A stretch of 25,526 bases of DNA from Thermoplasmata archaeon. Lineage in GTDB: Archaea > Thermoplasmatota > Thermoplasmata > Thermoplasmatales > Thermoplasmataceae. Each line of letters begins with the position of its first letter. Position 1 is the first letter of the stretch. A program made the translations under genes and the position numbers. The notes beneath the pieces were generated by a model. The model was not told where the DNA came from. It saw only the letters and a list, made by a program, of their open reading frames with translations, and made no database searches. Positions 1-7,756 of the stretch are shown here, in pieces. Where the stretch lies: contig JAKAYH010000001.1 in NCBI GenBank assembly GCA_021826835.1, forward strand, positions 1 through 25,526. Direction: 5' to 3'.

Positions 1-1
1 T

Positions 2-670
2 TGGTTCAAGGGAACAACACTGCTTGAGGCATTAGAATCATTGAAGGTGCCTGAGAAGCCAACTTCAAAGCCATTAAGACTGCCAATCCAGGATGTGTAC
101 TCAATCACAGGAATAGGAACAGTTCCTGTTGGAAGAGTTGAAACAGGAATCATTAAGCCCGGGGACAAAGTCATATTCATGCCCGCAAATAAGCAGGGTG
201 AAGTAAAAAGCGTTGAAATGCATCATGAGAATATGACTCAGGCAGAGCCAGGCGATAACATTGGATTCAATGTTAGAGGTATTGCTAAAAACGATGTAAA
301 GAGAGGAGATGTATGTGGACCTTTAACCTCTCCACCTACCGTTGCCAAATCCTTCACTGCTCAAATCGTGGTTCTTAACCACCCGAGTGTCATTGCAGCA
401 GGATACAAACCGGTGTTCCATGTGCACACGACTCAAGTTGCCTGCAGATTTGAAGAAATAATCAAAACAATAAATCCGAAGGATGGGACAACAAAGGAGG
501 ATAAGCCTCAATTCATCAAAACTGGTGACATTGCAGTGGTAAAAGTTGTTCCGGACAAGCCTATGGTAATTGAAAAAGTCGCAGAGTTCCCACAGCTTGG
601 AAGATTTGCAATCAGAGATATGGGTCAAACCGTTGCAGCTGGACTCTGTCAGGACGTAGAATCTAAGTAA
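2..670 (+). CDS. tuf: Translation elongation factor 1-alpha, 3' part (domains II and III)
   Basis: EF-1alpha (aEF1A) brings aminoacyl-tRNA to the ribosome as a GTP complex. The gene enters from the left edge: reading from base 2 the frame is open from the window start and begins [12 protein letters not shown], the end of the GTPase domain. The G-domain motifs lie outside the window. About 222 residues are present. Domain II shows [11 protein letters not shown] and the [11 protein letters not shown] segment; domain III shows [18 protein letters not shown] and [15 protein letters not shown], all typical of archaeal and eukaryotic EF-1alpha. The stop is TAA. The uS10 gene follows after 11 nt, as is common in archaea, so the two are probably co-transcribed. 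Only the start is unknown; the identity is certain. Confidence 0.97.
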   Translation, partial: WFKGTTLLEALESLKVPEKPTSKPLRLPIQDVYSITGIGTVPVGRVETGIIKPGDKVIFMPANKQGEVKSVEMHHENMTQAEPGDNIGFNVRGIAKNDVKRGDVCGPLTSPPTVAKSFTAQIVVLNHPSVIAAGYKPVFHVHTTQVACRFEEIIKTINPKDGTTKEDKPQFIKTGDIAVVKVVPDKPMVIEKVAEFPQLGRFAIRDMGQTVAAGLCQDVESK

Positions 671-681
671 GGTGAACTAAG

Positions 682-996
682 ATGGTTTCATACAGGGCTA
701 GAATATCTCTCAGCGGAACGGATCATAAAGTTGTGGATGACGTTTGCAGAGAGATCAAGGGCATAGCGGAGAGAACTGGAGTTGAGATTCATGGCCCTGT
801 ACCTCTACCAACTAAAAGATTGGTGGTTCCAGTTAGGAAGTCCCCTGATGGGGAGGGTTCTCCCACGTGGGACAGGTGGGAAATGAGAGTACACAAAAGG
901 TTGATTGATATCGATGGAGATGAGAGAACATTAAAGCAAGTCATGAAGATTTCAATACCTGATGGTGTACAGATTGAGATACAAATGAAAAATTAA
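682..996 (+). CDS. rpsJ: Small ribosomal subunit protein uS10
   Basis: Protein uS10 of the 30S subunit head, 104 residues, a normal archaeal length. Family signatures include the early segment with [20 protein letters not shown], the loop residues [18 protein letters not shown], and the end with HKRLIDIDG and VQIEIQ. A GGTGA Shine-Dalgarno match lies 6-7 nt before the ATG, in the 11-nt gap after EF-1alpha, which fits translation as the second gene of an operon. The EF-2 gene follows 31 nt later behind its own TATA-like sequence, so it may have a separate promoter. Confidence 0.97.
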   Translation: MVSYRARISLSGTDHKVVDDVCREIKGIAERTGVEIHGPVPLPTKRLVVPVRKSPDGEGSPTWDRWEMRVHKRLIDIDGDERTLKQVMKISIPDGVQIEIQMKN

Positions 997-1010
997 TTTT
1001 TATTTATAAT
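997..1010 (+). promoter_or_regulatory. Candidate TATA box of fusA
   Basis: The run TTTTTATTTATAAT lies directly after the uS10 stop and about 21-27 nt before the EF-2 ATG at 1028. Archaeal TATA boxes sit about 25 nt before the transcription start, so a transcript from here would begin at or within a few bases of the ATG. The position is seen; promoter function is inferred. Confidence 0.45.
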
Positions 1011-1027
1011 TTAAGAGAGTGGATTTT

Positions 1028-3229
1028 ATGGGTCGAAAGGAAGATAATATTGCAAAGGCTAGCTTGCTTGTAACTAAGACGGACAGTATAAGGAACATAG
1101 GCATAGCCGCTCACATTGACCATGGTAAGACTACATTAAGTGATAATCTGATTGCCGGGGCAGGAATGATGAGCGAAGATCTTGCCGGAAAGCAACTGAT
1201 GCTGGATTTTGATGAACAGGAGCAGGCAAGAGGAATCACGATAAATGCGGCTAACGCTTCAATGGTACACTCAGTTGACGGAAAAGATTTCCTGATTAAT
1301 TTAATAGATACACCTGGTCATGTAGATTTTGGTGGAGACGTAACAAGAGCGATGAGGGCAGTGGATGGTTGCATAATAGTTGTTGATTCAGTAGAGGGCG
1401 TAATGCCACAAACAGAGACTGTGATAAGACAAGCCTTAAGGGAATTCGTTAAACCGGTGCTATTCATAAATAAAGTTGATAGATTGATTAATGAACTTAA
1501 ACTAAACGGCGAAGAGATGCAAAAGAAATTCATTAAAATTATTAATGATGTCAATAGATTATTAAGTAAATATGCACCTGAAAATTTCAGAAAAGAATGG
1601 CAGCTAAATGTTGCCGACGGCAAAGTGGCCTTTGGATCGGCTTATCATAATTGGGCAATATCTGTTCCAGCTATGAAAACATATGGAGTGAATTTTAACG
1701 ATATTGTTACCTATGTTAGAGGCGAAAAACAAAAGGAATTGGCAAAAAAAGCTCCTTTGCACAAGATTATCTTGAATATGGTGGTTCATCATTTACCAAA
1801 CCCCAAGGAGGCACAAGCATATAGAATTCCAAATATATGGAAAGGGGATTTGGAGACTCCCGTGGGAAAGGCCATGACATCCTGTGACGGGCAGGGGCCA
1901 CTCTCAATGATGATAGTTAAAATTATAGTGGATCCACACGCTGGCGAAATAGCGGTAGGAAGAGTTTTCAGTGGCACCCTTACAAAGGGACAGGAACTTT
2001 ACATTAATGGTGCTTCTGGTAAATTCAAAGTGCAGACGCTTGCCATGATGGTTGGTCCTGACAGAATACAAGTGGATTCTATTGCCGCTGGAAATATAGC
2101 CGCAGTCATTGGACTTAAAAGTGCAATTGCAGGATCGACAGTTTCAGCAGCATCAGATATGGAACCTTTTGAGCCTATGACTCATTATACTGATCCGGTT
2201 GTAACCCTTGCAATTGAGGCAAAACACACATCTGATCTACCAAAACTTATTGAAGTTTTAAAAACAGTTTCAAAGGCAGATCCTTCCATACAGGTCAATA
2301 TAAATCAGGAAACTGGAGAACATCTTATATCTGGTATGGGTGAATTACACCTTGAAGTTACGCTTTACAGAATTAAAAATGATTACAAAATAGATGTGAC
2401 AACATCAGATCCAATTGTTGTATATAGAGAGACTGTTGAGAAGGTAGGAGGTCCTTTTGAGGGAAAATCTCCAAACAAACACAACAGGTTCTACTTCAAG
2501 GTCGAACCATTAAATGAAGAGGTTGTTGATCTCATTAAGGAAGGAACCATTCCCCAGGGAGAGAAGTTTAAGGATAAGAAAGGTGTGATCGACGTTCTTC
2601 AAAAGAATGGAATTGATAGGGATACGGCAAAAGGAATTGTGAGCGTTACCGGCGAGAATATCTTCTTTGATGTTACAAAGGGAATACAATACCTGGACGA
2701 GACTATGGAACTTCTTATTGAGTCATTTAAGGAAGTAATATCCAAGGGTCCCTTGGCCAATGAGGGCGTGACCCACGTAAAGGCACTTCTCGTTGATGCA
2801 AAACTTCACGAAGACAGCATACACAGAGGTCCAGCGCAGGTTATTCCTGCAGGAAGAAATTCACTATATGGTGCTATGTGCCAGGGAAAGAGGATACTAA
2901 TGGAACCAGTTCAAAAGGTATTCATAAATGTGCCCCAGGAAATTATGGGTTCAGTTACAAACGAAATACAGCAGAGGAGGGGGGTTGTCGAAGAGATGAA
3001 CCTCGAAGGGGATGATATGGTAATTGTGGCAAAAGTCCCTGTTTCAGGCATGTTTGGTTTTGCATCTGCAATTAGAAGTGCAACTGGTGGGAAGGTACTG
3101 TGGAGTTCAGAAAACTCAGGTTATCAGAGAGTTCCCCCAGAATTACAGAAGGATGTTGTAGCTAAGATAAGGACAAGAAAGGGACTTAAACCAGAACCTT
3201 ATGATGAGGCGTATTACTCGTCCCTATAA
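1028..3229 (+). CDS. fusA: Translation elongation factor 2 (aEF-2)
   Basis: Ribosomal translocase GTPase, 733 residues, full length for archaeal EF-2. The ATG at 1028 is preferred over an in-frame GTG at 1019: the protein then begins MGRKEDNIAKA, the usual archaeal EF-2 N-terminus. Visible motifs: P-loop AHIDHGKTT (28-36), switch I ending in RGITI, switch II DTPGHVDFGGDV and NKVD. The later domains are intact. His599, in the SIHRGPAQ loop of domain IV, is the expected diphthamide site and target of diphtheria-toxin-type ADP-ribosylation. The gene lies 31 nt after uS10, with an AT-rich TATA-like stretch between them, so it may be read from its own promoter as well as by read-through. Confidence 0.97.
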   Translation: MGRKEDNIAKASLLVTKTDSIRNIGIAAHIDHGKTTLSDNLIAGAGMMSEDLAGKQLMLDFDEQEQARGITINAANASMVHSVDGKDFLINLIDTPGHVDFGGDVTRAMRAVDGCIIVVDSVEGVMPQTETVIRQALREFVKPVLFINKVDRLINELKLNGEEMQKKFIKIINDVNRLLSKYAPENFRKEWQLNVADGKVAFGSAYHNWAISVPAMKTYGVNFNDIVTYVRGEKQKELAKKAPLHKIILNMVVHHLPNPKEAQAYRIPNIWKGDLETPVGKAMTSCDGQGPLSMMIVKIIVDPHAGEIAVGRVFSGTLTKGQELYINGASGKFKVQTLAMMVGPDRIQVDSIAAGNIAAVIGLKSAIAGSTVSAASDMEPFEPMTHYTDPVVTLAIEAKHTSDLPKLIEVLKTVSKADPSIQVNINQETGEHLISGMGELHLEVTLYRIKNDYKIDVTTSDPIVVYRETVEKVGGPFEGKSPNKHNRFYFKVEPLNEEVVDLIKEGTIPQGEKFKDKKGVIDVLQKNGIDRDTAKGIVSVTGENIFFDVTKGIQYLDETMELLIESFKEVISKGPLANEGVTHVKALLVDAKLHEDSIHRGPAQVIPAGRNSLYGAMCQGKRILMEPVQKVFINVPQEIMGSVTNEIQQRRGVVEEMNLEGDDMVIVAKVPVSGMFGFASAIRSATGGKVLWSSENSGYQRVPPELQKDVVAKIRTRKGLKPEPYDEAYYSSL

Positions 3230-3257
3230 TTTTTATTTTTAAAAGCATTGCCCATAG

Positions 3258-4304
3258 ATGCCTTTATATGATGTCGTCTGTTCAAAGTGTGGATCTCCCA
3301 GGGATTCAAATAATATAGTTTGCAGTTCGTGTGGATCGCCCTTTCTAATTGAATTACATAAAGATTTTAGTGATAAAATTGACGAAAATTACCCATATAT
3401 ATCAAAAAGGCTCTTGAATATAAAATCTCACATACAGGATCAGGTCATAGACGGCATACATATGGAAGGTCTATTTTATACACCTACTTTGTCCTATAAG
3501 GATCTGGGCATGAACACCCTTTTTTCCTTTATACGCGACAAAAACATAGTCCACAAGGGATCGCCAGTTTCTGAAGATTCATCCGGAAATGCTGGGGCAT
3601 CCTTTGCATTTTTTTGTAATGTTTTAGGATACAGAGCTGAAGTATTTGTTTCTAAGAATGCAAATCCTGTAAAAATGTCCCAAATCAGGAATTACGGAGC
3701 TGCAATCCACAGAATAGAAGGCACAAGGGAGGATGTTGAATATCAAGCAAAAAACTCAGGTTACATATATTTAGGGCATCAATATTGGCCTGAATTCTAT
3801 GATGGTTTTAGAACTATTTCTTACGAGATTTATCAGAATTATGATGAAATTCCAGAATTAATATACATACCCTTTTCCACAGGGACTCTATATCTTGGAG
3901 TGTTTGAAGGTTTTAAACATCTTGCAGAGTCTGGAAAGATAGAAAAGATTCCGGAACTGGTAGCGGTACAACCAAAAAATGCATGCGGCATGTATAATTT
4001 AATAAAAGGGACTAACTATAAAAGGACTTCTTCCATTGCAGATGCGCTTACTGGTGTAACTCCTCTAAGATCCGAGGTTCTAAAAAGAATAATTGAAGAT
4101 TACGGTTCAATCAGGATTATTGAAGAGGATGAGATTATTAATTCCAGGAATTATCTCCTATTCAAAGGGATAGATATTGAATTCAGCTCTGCCATAGCCT
4201 TCTCAGCAGCCAGAAATGATAGAAATGGCCAAACAAAAATGGTTTTAATGACAGGACACGGGATGAAAAATATGAAATTAAATGATCAGGCGTCCGCTTT
4301 ATGA
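3258..4304 (+). CDS. thrC: Threonine synthase-like PLP enzyme (fold type II) with N-terminal zinc ribbon
   Basis: Probable threonine synthase, which converts O-phosphohomoserine to threonine with PLP. The 348-residue protein starts with a zinc ribbon (Cys8, Cys11, Cys22, Cys25), as in many archaeal ThrC proteins. The fold-type-II core shows the PLP lysine in SYKDLG (Lys81), the substrate/cofactor loop EDSSGNAGAS (106-115) and a phosphate-binding loop PFSTGTLYLG (205-214). The lysine motif differs from the usual SFKDRG and the glycine loop is atypical (S/T-rich rather than GSGGN), so another beta-replacing or beta-eliminating PLP enzyme is possible. A TATA-like stretch lies at 3225-3244. The gene is convergent with osmC and overlaps it by 19 nt. 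Family confidence is high, exact substrate moderate. Confidence 0.78.
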   Translation: MPLYDVVCSKCGSPRDSNNIVCSSCGSPFLIELHKDFSDKIDENYPYISKRLLNIKSHIQDQVIDGIHMEGLFYTPTLSYKDLGMNTLFSFIRDKNIVHKGSPVSEDSSGNAGASFAFFCNVLGYRAEVFVSKNANPVKMSQIRNYGAAIHRIEGTREDVEYQAKNSGYIYLGHQYWPEFYDGFRTISYEIYQNYDEIPELIYIPFSTGTLYLGVFEGFKHLAESGKIEKIPELVAVQPKNACGMYNLIKGTNYKRTSSIADALTGVTPLRSEVLKRIIEDYGSIRIIEEDEIINSRNYLLFKGIDIEFSSAIAFSAARNDRNGQTKMVLMTGHGMKNMKLNDQASAL

Positions 4305-4720
4305 ACCAGTTTCTCACCATTTAGAGTCAGCGAATACGTCAGGTGTGCACCGCCTCTTTTGGCCAAAATTGAAACACTGCAGTATTTCTCTAGTGATAGA
4401 TTTATTGCTCGCTTTACGTTCTCCTCTGAAATTTCTCCATCAATAATATAATGTATATTTGCTTCTTTTATAGTCTTTGGCTCAAACTCTTCCCTTTCAG
4501 CTTCGACTTCCACTTTGTATGATTTTATTTCCTTTCTCATTCTTGAAAGAATCAAAACAACATCTGCGGAAGAACAACCTCCCATTGCATATACCAGGAG
4601 TTCAGTTGGAGACAAGCGAGTGGTTTTTTCCAGAAGAGGATCTTTCATTATCAAAGTATCTCTGCCCTTTTCATCGCTTACAAATCCATTTCCAGGTTCA
4701 TAATGAAAAGAGACTTTCAT
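4286..4720 (-). CDS. OsmC/Ohr family protein (peroxide-reactive, YhfA-like)
   Basis: OsmC-family proteins reduce organic hydroperoxides with a pair of cysteines. The protein has 144 residues, typical for the family. Both expected cysteines are present: Cys49 in the helix motif MGGCSSADVV and Cys114 in KYCSVSILAKRGGA. The conserved Arg-rich N-terminal part is not obvious, and the sequence looks closer to the broad OsmC/YhfA group than to classical Ohr. It is the last gene of a three-gene minus-strand operon; its ATG overlaps the stop of the DUF1641 gene in an ATGA, which suggests translational coupling. Its 3' end runs 19 nt into the threonine-synthase-like gene. A redox role beside the flavoprotein-like gene is inference. 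Confidence 0.88.
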   Translation of the reverse strand: MKVSFHYEPGNGFVSDEKGRDTLIMKDPLLEKTTRLSPTELLVYAMGGCSSADVVLILSRMRKEIKSYKVEVEAEREEFEPKTIKEANIHYIIDGEISEENVKRAINLSLEKYCSVSILAKRGGAHLTYSLTLNGEKLVHKADA

Positions 4721-5205
4721 TCCCCTTCTCCCCTATCGACTCTTTTCAGCATGCTTCCAAGAACCTTTAAGGCATTTAACACTGCGGTAAGGCCGGAAGC
4801 AATTTCTGGATCCTTTAAAACTCCCATTAATCTCAGCAAAGAGAAATTTTCTGGTTTTTTTGCACCCTCTACCATTGATTCCCAGAGTTCATCACTGTTG
4901 TACAGTATGGTTGATAAACTTTCCTGTGAAGTTTTGTTAGACAATGATGCCATAAGAGCAACTATTAGATTTATCAGATTTATTCCACCCTTATGGAATT
5001 CAGGCTGGTCTGCAGTTTGCACTATTGTTACGGGATTTCCTGGTATAAATTGTTCAGCTAGTTTTTGGATGCTTTCCAGGTCTCCTGAATTTTTTAATAC
5101 TTTTATCAAATTTAAGAGAGCAAGTATGGTTTTATCATCATCCATAAGTTCTCTTATCGCCATTTCAACTTGTTCGTTTTCATTATTTTCATTATTTTCT
5201 ACCAT
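4717..5205 (-). CDS. DUF1641 family protein
   Basis: A 162-residue soluble, helical, acidic protein with the DUF1641 character: a variable Asn/Glu-rich start (residues 1-14), then the helix LALLNLIKVLKNSGDLE, and a C-terminal part with LLRLMGVLKDPEIASGLTAVLNALKVLG. The function of the family is unknown. From memory, it tends to be found next to SQR/NDH-2-type flavoproteins in acidophilic archaea and next to formate dehydrogenase genes in bacteria. Here it lies 9 nt after the SQR-like gene and overlaps osmC by 4 nt. A strong GAGGTGA site precedes its ATG and overlaps the upstream stop codon. No catalytic motif or cysteine is seen, so a structural or partner role is more likely than an enzymatic one. 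Confidence 0.8.
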   Translation of the reverse strand: MVENNENNENEQVEMAIRELMDDDKTILALLNLIKVLKNSGDLESIQKLAEQFIPGNPVTIVQTADQPEFHKGGINLINLIVALMASLSNKTSQESLSTILYNSDELWESMVEGAKKPENFSLLRLMGVLKDPEIASGLTAVLNALKVLGSMLKRVDRGEGE

Positions 5206-5216
5206 TTTTTCACCTC
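5206..5216 (-). promoter_or_regulatory. Shine-Dalgarno site of the DUF1641 gene
   Basis: On the minus strand the sequence TGAGGTGAAAAA precedes the ATG at 5205; GAGGTGA is close to a full match to the 16S rRNA end. It includes the stop codon of the preceding SQR-like gene, so the two genes are probably translated from one message. Confidence 0.75.
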
Positions 5217-6357
5217 AGATAAAGCCCATGGCATATGTACCAAAGAAGGATTCCTGCGAATATAGACCAACAAGATAGTCTGTTCTGCTTGCTCTTCCTT
5301 CCACAACTTTTCCGTTCATGTCAACAAGCAGATCAGATGCAGATTCTTTTCCCTTTACGAGAACGATGTCGTAAGTATAGGAATATATATCTGGTTCCGG
5401 ATATCCTGAAACAGAGTTTGCTATTCTCGCCGATATAAAGTCTGCCTGAGTACGATTTAATTTCCAGTAATTTGTGAAATTTTTGCCTGCAAAGCCAATT
5501 ACATATACGTTGTCAAAACCCTTTAGGGTTAGGTCTTTAATATTTACCTCAATATTTCCGCTGTCAGCTTTTGGAAATGAAGACTTCTCAACATATGGGT
5601 AATATGAAGAGGGCGAAAAAATTATTGGAATATCATATTTTAACGTTTTTCCATCCTTAGATTGAAGTTCCTTATTCTTCACGTTAATAGCAGAAAGCTC
5701 GAAATTTTTTACAATTTCAATTCCAAGTGATTTTAGAGTATTTTCTATAACAGTATCCATTCCCTCGATACCTGATGGAGATTCTCCTCCAAAGACGCAG
5801 GATATTTTTACATCCTTACTCAGGCCTTTTGAATCAAAAAATGTAGATATGTTTACTGCAAGGTTTACAGTATTTACCGGACTATATTTGGAAGTTGCAT
5901 CATGGTAAATAACAATCTCTCCCTTCTTGAAATTAACCAGATCCTCTTTTAATTGAAGTGCTCCCTGAATTGTTTCTATGCTTCTTGCATCTTCATTATA
6001 ACCCATAATTTTAGTTGTATCAGGGAATAAATAATCAGTCAATATAAGATAGTCATACCTTATCAATTTACCATTCTTAGTGTTTATTGTATTATCTTTA
6101 AGATTTATTGTAACTGGCTCATCTTTCAGGAATTGAACACTCATTCTCAGTATGGATTCCATACTCCTTATGGAGGAACTATGATCTATGAGAGAAACTG
6201 GGATGAATGGATTTGAATCGGTAAATTCAACTCGTTTATTTTTCCCTATAATTATTACCTCCACATCCCCTTTTTTGGCTCTTTGAACAATCTTATTTGC
6301 AACCATCACGGCTGACTCATCATCACCTAATACAACTATTCTATCAGCAATTTTCAA
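5215..6357 (-). CDS. SQR/NDH-2-like protein with degenerate FAD-binding motifs
   Basis: Resembles sulfide:quinone reductases and type II NADH dehydrogenases in size (380 residues) and layout: an N-terminal beta-alpha-beta unit, a middle domain and a C-terminal part. The hallmark residues are missing. The first Rossmann motif is VVLGDDESAVMVA (8-20), where GxGxxG is expected. The ATG-type motif after YDYLIL (101-106) reads TDY. The C-terminal xGD motif is VIGF (286-289), so the aspartate that contacts FAD is absent. Only one cysteine exists (Cys187), whereas SQRs need a redox-active pair. The start is TTG, fixed by an in-frame TAA just before it and a GAGGTG site 5 nt upstream. It is the first gene of the operon with DUF1641 and osmC. 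A catalytic SQR is unlikely; a scaffold, sensor or unusual flavoprotein is possible. Confidence 0.7.
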   Translation of the reverse strand: MKIADRIVVLGDDESAVMVANKIVQRAKKGDVEVIIIGKNKRVEFTDSNPFIPVSLIDHSSSIRSMESILRMSVQFLKDEPVTINLKDNTINTKNGKLIRYDYLILTDYLFPDTTKIMGYNEDARSIETIQGALQLKEDLVNFKKGEIVIYHDATSKYSPVNTVNLAVNISTFFDSKGLSKDVKISCVFGGESPSGIEGMDTVIENTLKSLGIEIVKNFELSAINVKNKELQSKDGKTLKYDIPIIFSPSSYYPYVEKSSFPKADSGNIEVNIKDLTLKGFDNVYVIGFAGKNFTNYWKLNRTQADFISARIANSVSGYPEPDIYSYTYDIVLVKGKESASDLLVDMNGKVVEGRASRTDYLVGLYSQESFFGTYAMGFI

Positions 6358-6362
6358 TTAAA

Positions 6363-6368
6363 CACCTC
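6363..6368 (-). promoter_or_regulatory. Shine-Dalgarno site that fixes a TTG start
   Basis: Minus-strand GAGGTG lies 5 nt before the TTG at 6357. The codon immediately upstream of that TTG is an in-frame TAA, so no earlier start exists. Confidence 0.75.
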
Positions 6369-6510
6369 TTTTTTTATCTGGAAATACTTACGGAAATTAT
6401 TTCTTTGTATTATAATTTTTACAAAAATCATGTAAATGTGAGATTATTTATTCGTACAATGAATTTCTTTAAGAATATACGGATAAATACTTCATCCAAT
6501 TTGCTTACCA

Positions 6511-6520
6511 ATATTAAATA
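6511..6520 (+). promoter_or_regulatory. Candidate TATA box of the sppA-like gene
   Basis: ATATTAAATA is centred about 28 nt before the ATG at 6544, the spacing expected if transcription starts at or next to the start codon. No Shine-Dalgarno match lies between them. Confidence 0.45.
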
Positions 6521-6543
6521 GGTAAGATTTCAATTCGTTAAAT

Positions 6544-7239
6544 ATGATATACGGGCTAAAGATTCATGGAAGCATAAATGAAAAAATGCAGGAATATTTG
6601 ATTTCAAAGTTAGATTTTTGCGAAAGAAACAATAAAATTAAATCAATACTCTTCGATGTAAATTCAGGAGGAGGAAGTGCAACCTCTTCAGAGATGATAT
6701 ATAATCGTGTCCTTCAGGTGTCAAAGCATAAACCGATATATAGTGTAGTGACAGGAATGGCGGCATCAGGCGCATATATGATCGTTAGCCCTTCCAAGAA
6801 AATTTTTTCGATTAAAACAGGGATTATAGGTTCCATAGGAGTTTATTCAATTATGCCAGACGTCAGTGAACTCTTGGGAAAAATAGGCGTTAAAATCAGG
6901 CAGGAAAGACTGGGAAGCCACAAGAATGCCTATAATCCTTTCGAAAGCCCAGATGAGGAAAGTAGTAAAAAACAGCGGGAAATCATTGAAGGTATATACA
7001 ATATTTTTCTTCAGACAGTGATAGACAATAGAAAGTTAAACGATAGTCAAATTTCCAGTATTAGGGAGAGCGATATATACCTGGCTGAATCTGCAAAGGG
7101 GTTAAACCTCATAGACAATGTATGTACTTATGAAGACGCAATACGCCAAATAATGAATGATACAGGGGAGAACAGCAGACCATATTTCGATGTACCCAAA
7201 CTACCCATAATTTATAGAATAATTGGGAAGTTCATATAA
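6544..7239 (+). CDS. sppA: Signal peptide peptidase SppA-like serine protease (S49), without N-terminal anchor
   Basis: S49-family Ser/Lys protease, 231 residues. The ClpP-like fold is marked by the oxyanion-hole motif NSGGG (40-44), the nucleophile Ser75 in GMAASGAY, the turn TGIIGSIGV (92-100) and a candidate general-base Lys127 in GSHKNAYNPFESP. The Ser-Lys spacing of 52 residues equals that of the archaeal Thermococcus SppA (Ser162/Lys214, from memory). Unlike most SppA proteins it has no N-terminal membrane segment; the catalytic domain starts at residue 1. The last 20 residues (PKLPIIYRIIGKFI) are hydrophobic and basic and could bind membrane peripherally. A TATA-like ATATTAAATA at 6511-6520 is 28 nt before the ATG, so the message may be leaderless. 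Confidence 0.85.
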   Translation: MIYGLKIHGSINEKMQEYLISKLDFCERNNKIKSILFDVNSGGGSATSSEMIYNRVLQVSKHKPIYSVVTGMAASGAYMIVSPSKKIFSIKTGIIGSIGVYSIMPDVSELLGKIGVKIRQERLGSHKNAYNPFESPDEESSKKQREIIEGIYNIFLQTVIDNRKLNDSQISSIRESDIYLAESAKGLNLIDNVCTYEDAIRQIMNDTGENSRPYFDVPKLPIIYRIIGKFI

Positions 7240-7387
7240 ATTTTCTGCTTTGAAAAATGAGTAAACTCGGCCAATGGATAAAAACGGAAGGTGGTCCATT
7301 AATTTTCTTGGGAATACGTTGAAAATACAAAATGCTAAACAACCTTAGTGTACTATTTAAATACTTTTTTTCAGAGGGGAATGCTAA

Positions 7388-7399
7388 TTTTTAATAAAT
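7388..7399 (+). promoter_or_regulatory. Candidate TATA box of rpoL
   Basis: TTTTTAATAAAT is centred about 27 nt before the rpoL ATG, with no ribosome binding site between, in the spacing expected for a leaderless transcript. Confidence 0.5.
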
Positions 7400-7420
7400 G
7401 GTTTTCAATTACCATATGAT

Positions 7421-7741
7421 ATGGATAGCAAGATCAATATTGTGGATAAGCAAAAAGATTCAATTACATTTGAAATAATGAATTACGACAATACTCTACT
7501 AAGGCCGCTTGTGGAGGAGATACAGAAAGACGAGCAGGTTACTGAATCAAGGTACTTTATCAAGCACCCAGTGATAGATAATCCAAGGGTGTATGTGAGA
7601 GTAAAATCCGGAAAGCCTCAGGCTGCCGTAAAGAGATCTATTAAAAGGCTAAGTAAGGTATTCGAAACATTATCCTCGGAGTTGAACAAAGAGCTTAAAA
7701 AAATTGATGAAGAAAACGTTATGGAAGCCAAGCAAAACTGA
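7421..7741 (+). CDS. rpoL: DNA-directed RNA polymerase subunit L (Rpo11)
   Basis: Small assembly subunit of archaeal RNA polymerase, homologous to eukaryotic Rpb11 and the N-terminal domain of bacterial alpha; it pairs with Rpo3 (subunit D). The 106-residue protein shows the family pattern: FEIMNYDNTLLRPLVEEI in place of the usual H/D-TLxNLLR helix, then FIKHPVIDNPRVYVRVKSG (HPLIDKPE-type strand), then a long C-terminal helix with KRSIKRLSKVFETL. A TATA-like TTTTTAATAAAT at 7388-7399 is about 27 nt before the ATG and no Shine-Dalgarno is seen, so the mRNA is probably leaderless. The tRNA methyltransferase gene follows after 15 nt. Confidence 0.9.
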   Translation: MDSKINIVDKQKDSITFEIMNYDNTLLRPLVEEIQKDEQVTESRYFIKHPVIDNPRVYVRVKSGKPQAAVKRSIKRLSKVFETLSSELNKELKKIDEENVMEAKQN

Positions 7742-7756
7742 GAGCAAAAGATAGGA

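Noticed and set aside
1019..1027. GTG start for fusA at 1019
   Set aside because: The ATG at 1028 gives the conserved MGRKEDNIAKA start; the extra three codons are not part of the family N-terminus.
4703..5278. 191-codon + strand frame across DUF1641 and osmC
   Set aside because: Antisense to the DUF1641 gene, which has a good Shine-Dalgarno site and recognisable family features; this frame's product resembles nothing.
6297..6521. 74-codon + strand frame in the sppA/SQR-like divergent spacer
   Set aside because: It starts inside the SQR-like gene on the opposite strand and continues through AT-rich promoter DNA; the product is Phe/Ile/Asn-rich with no family features.
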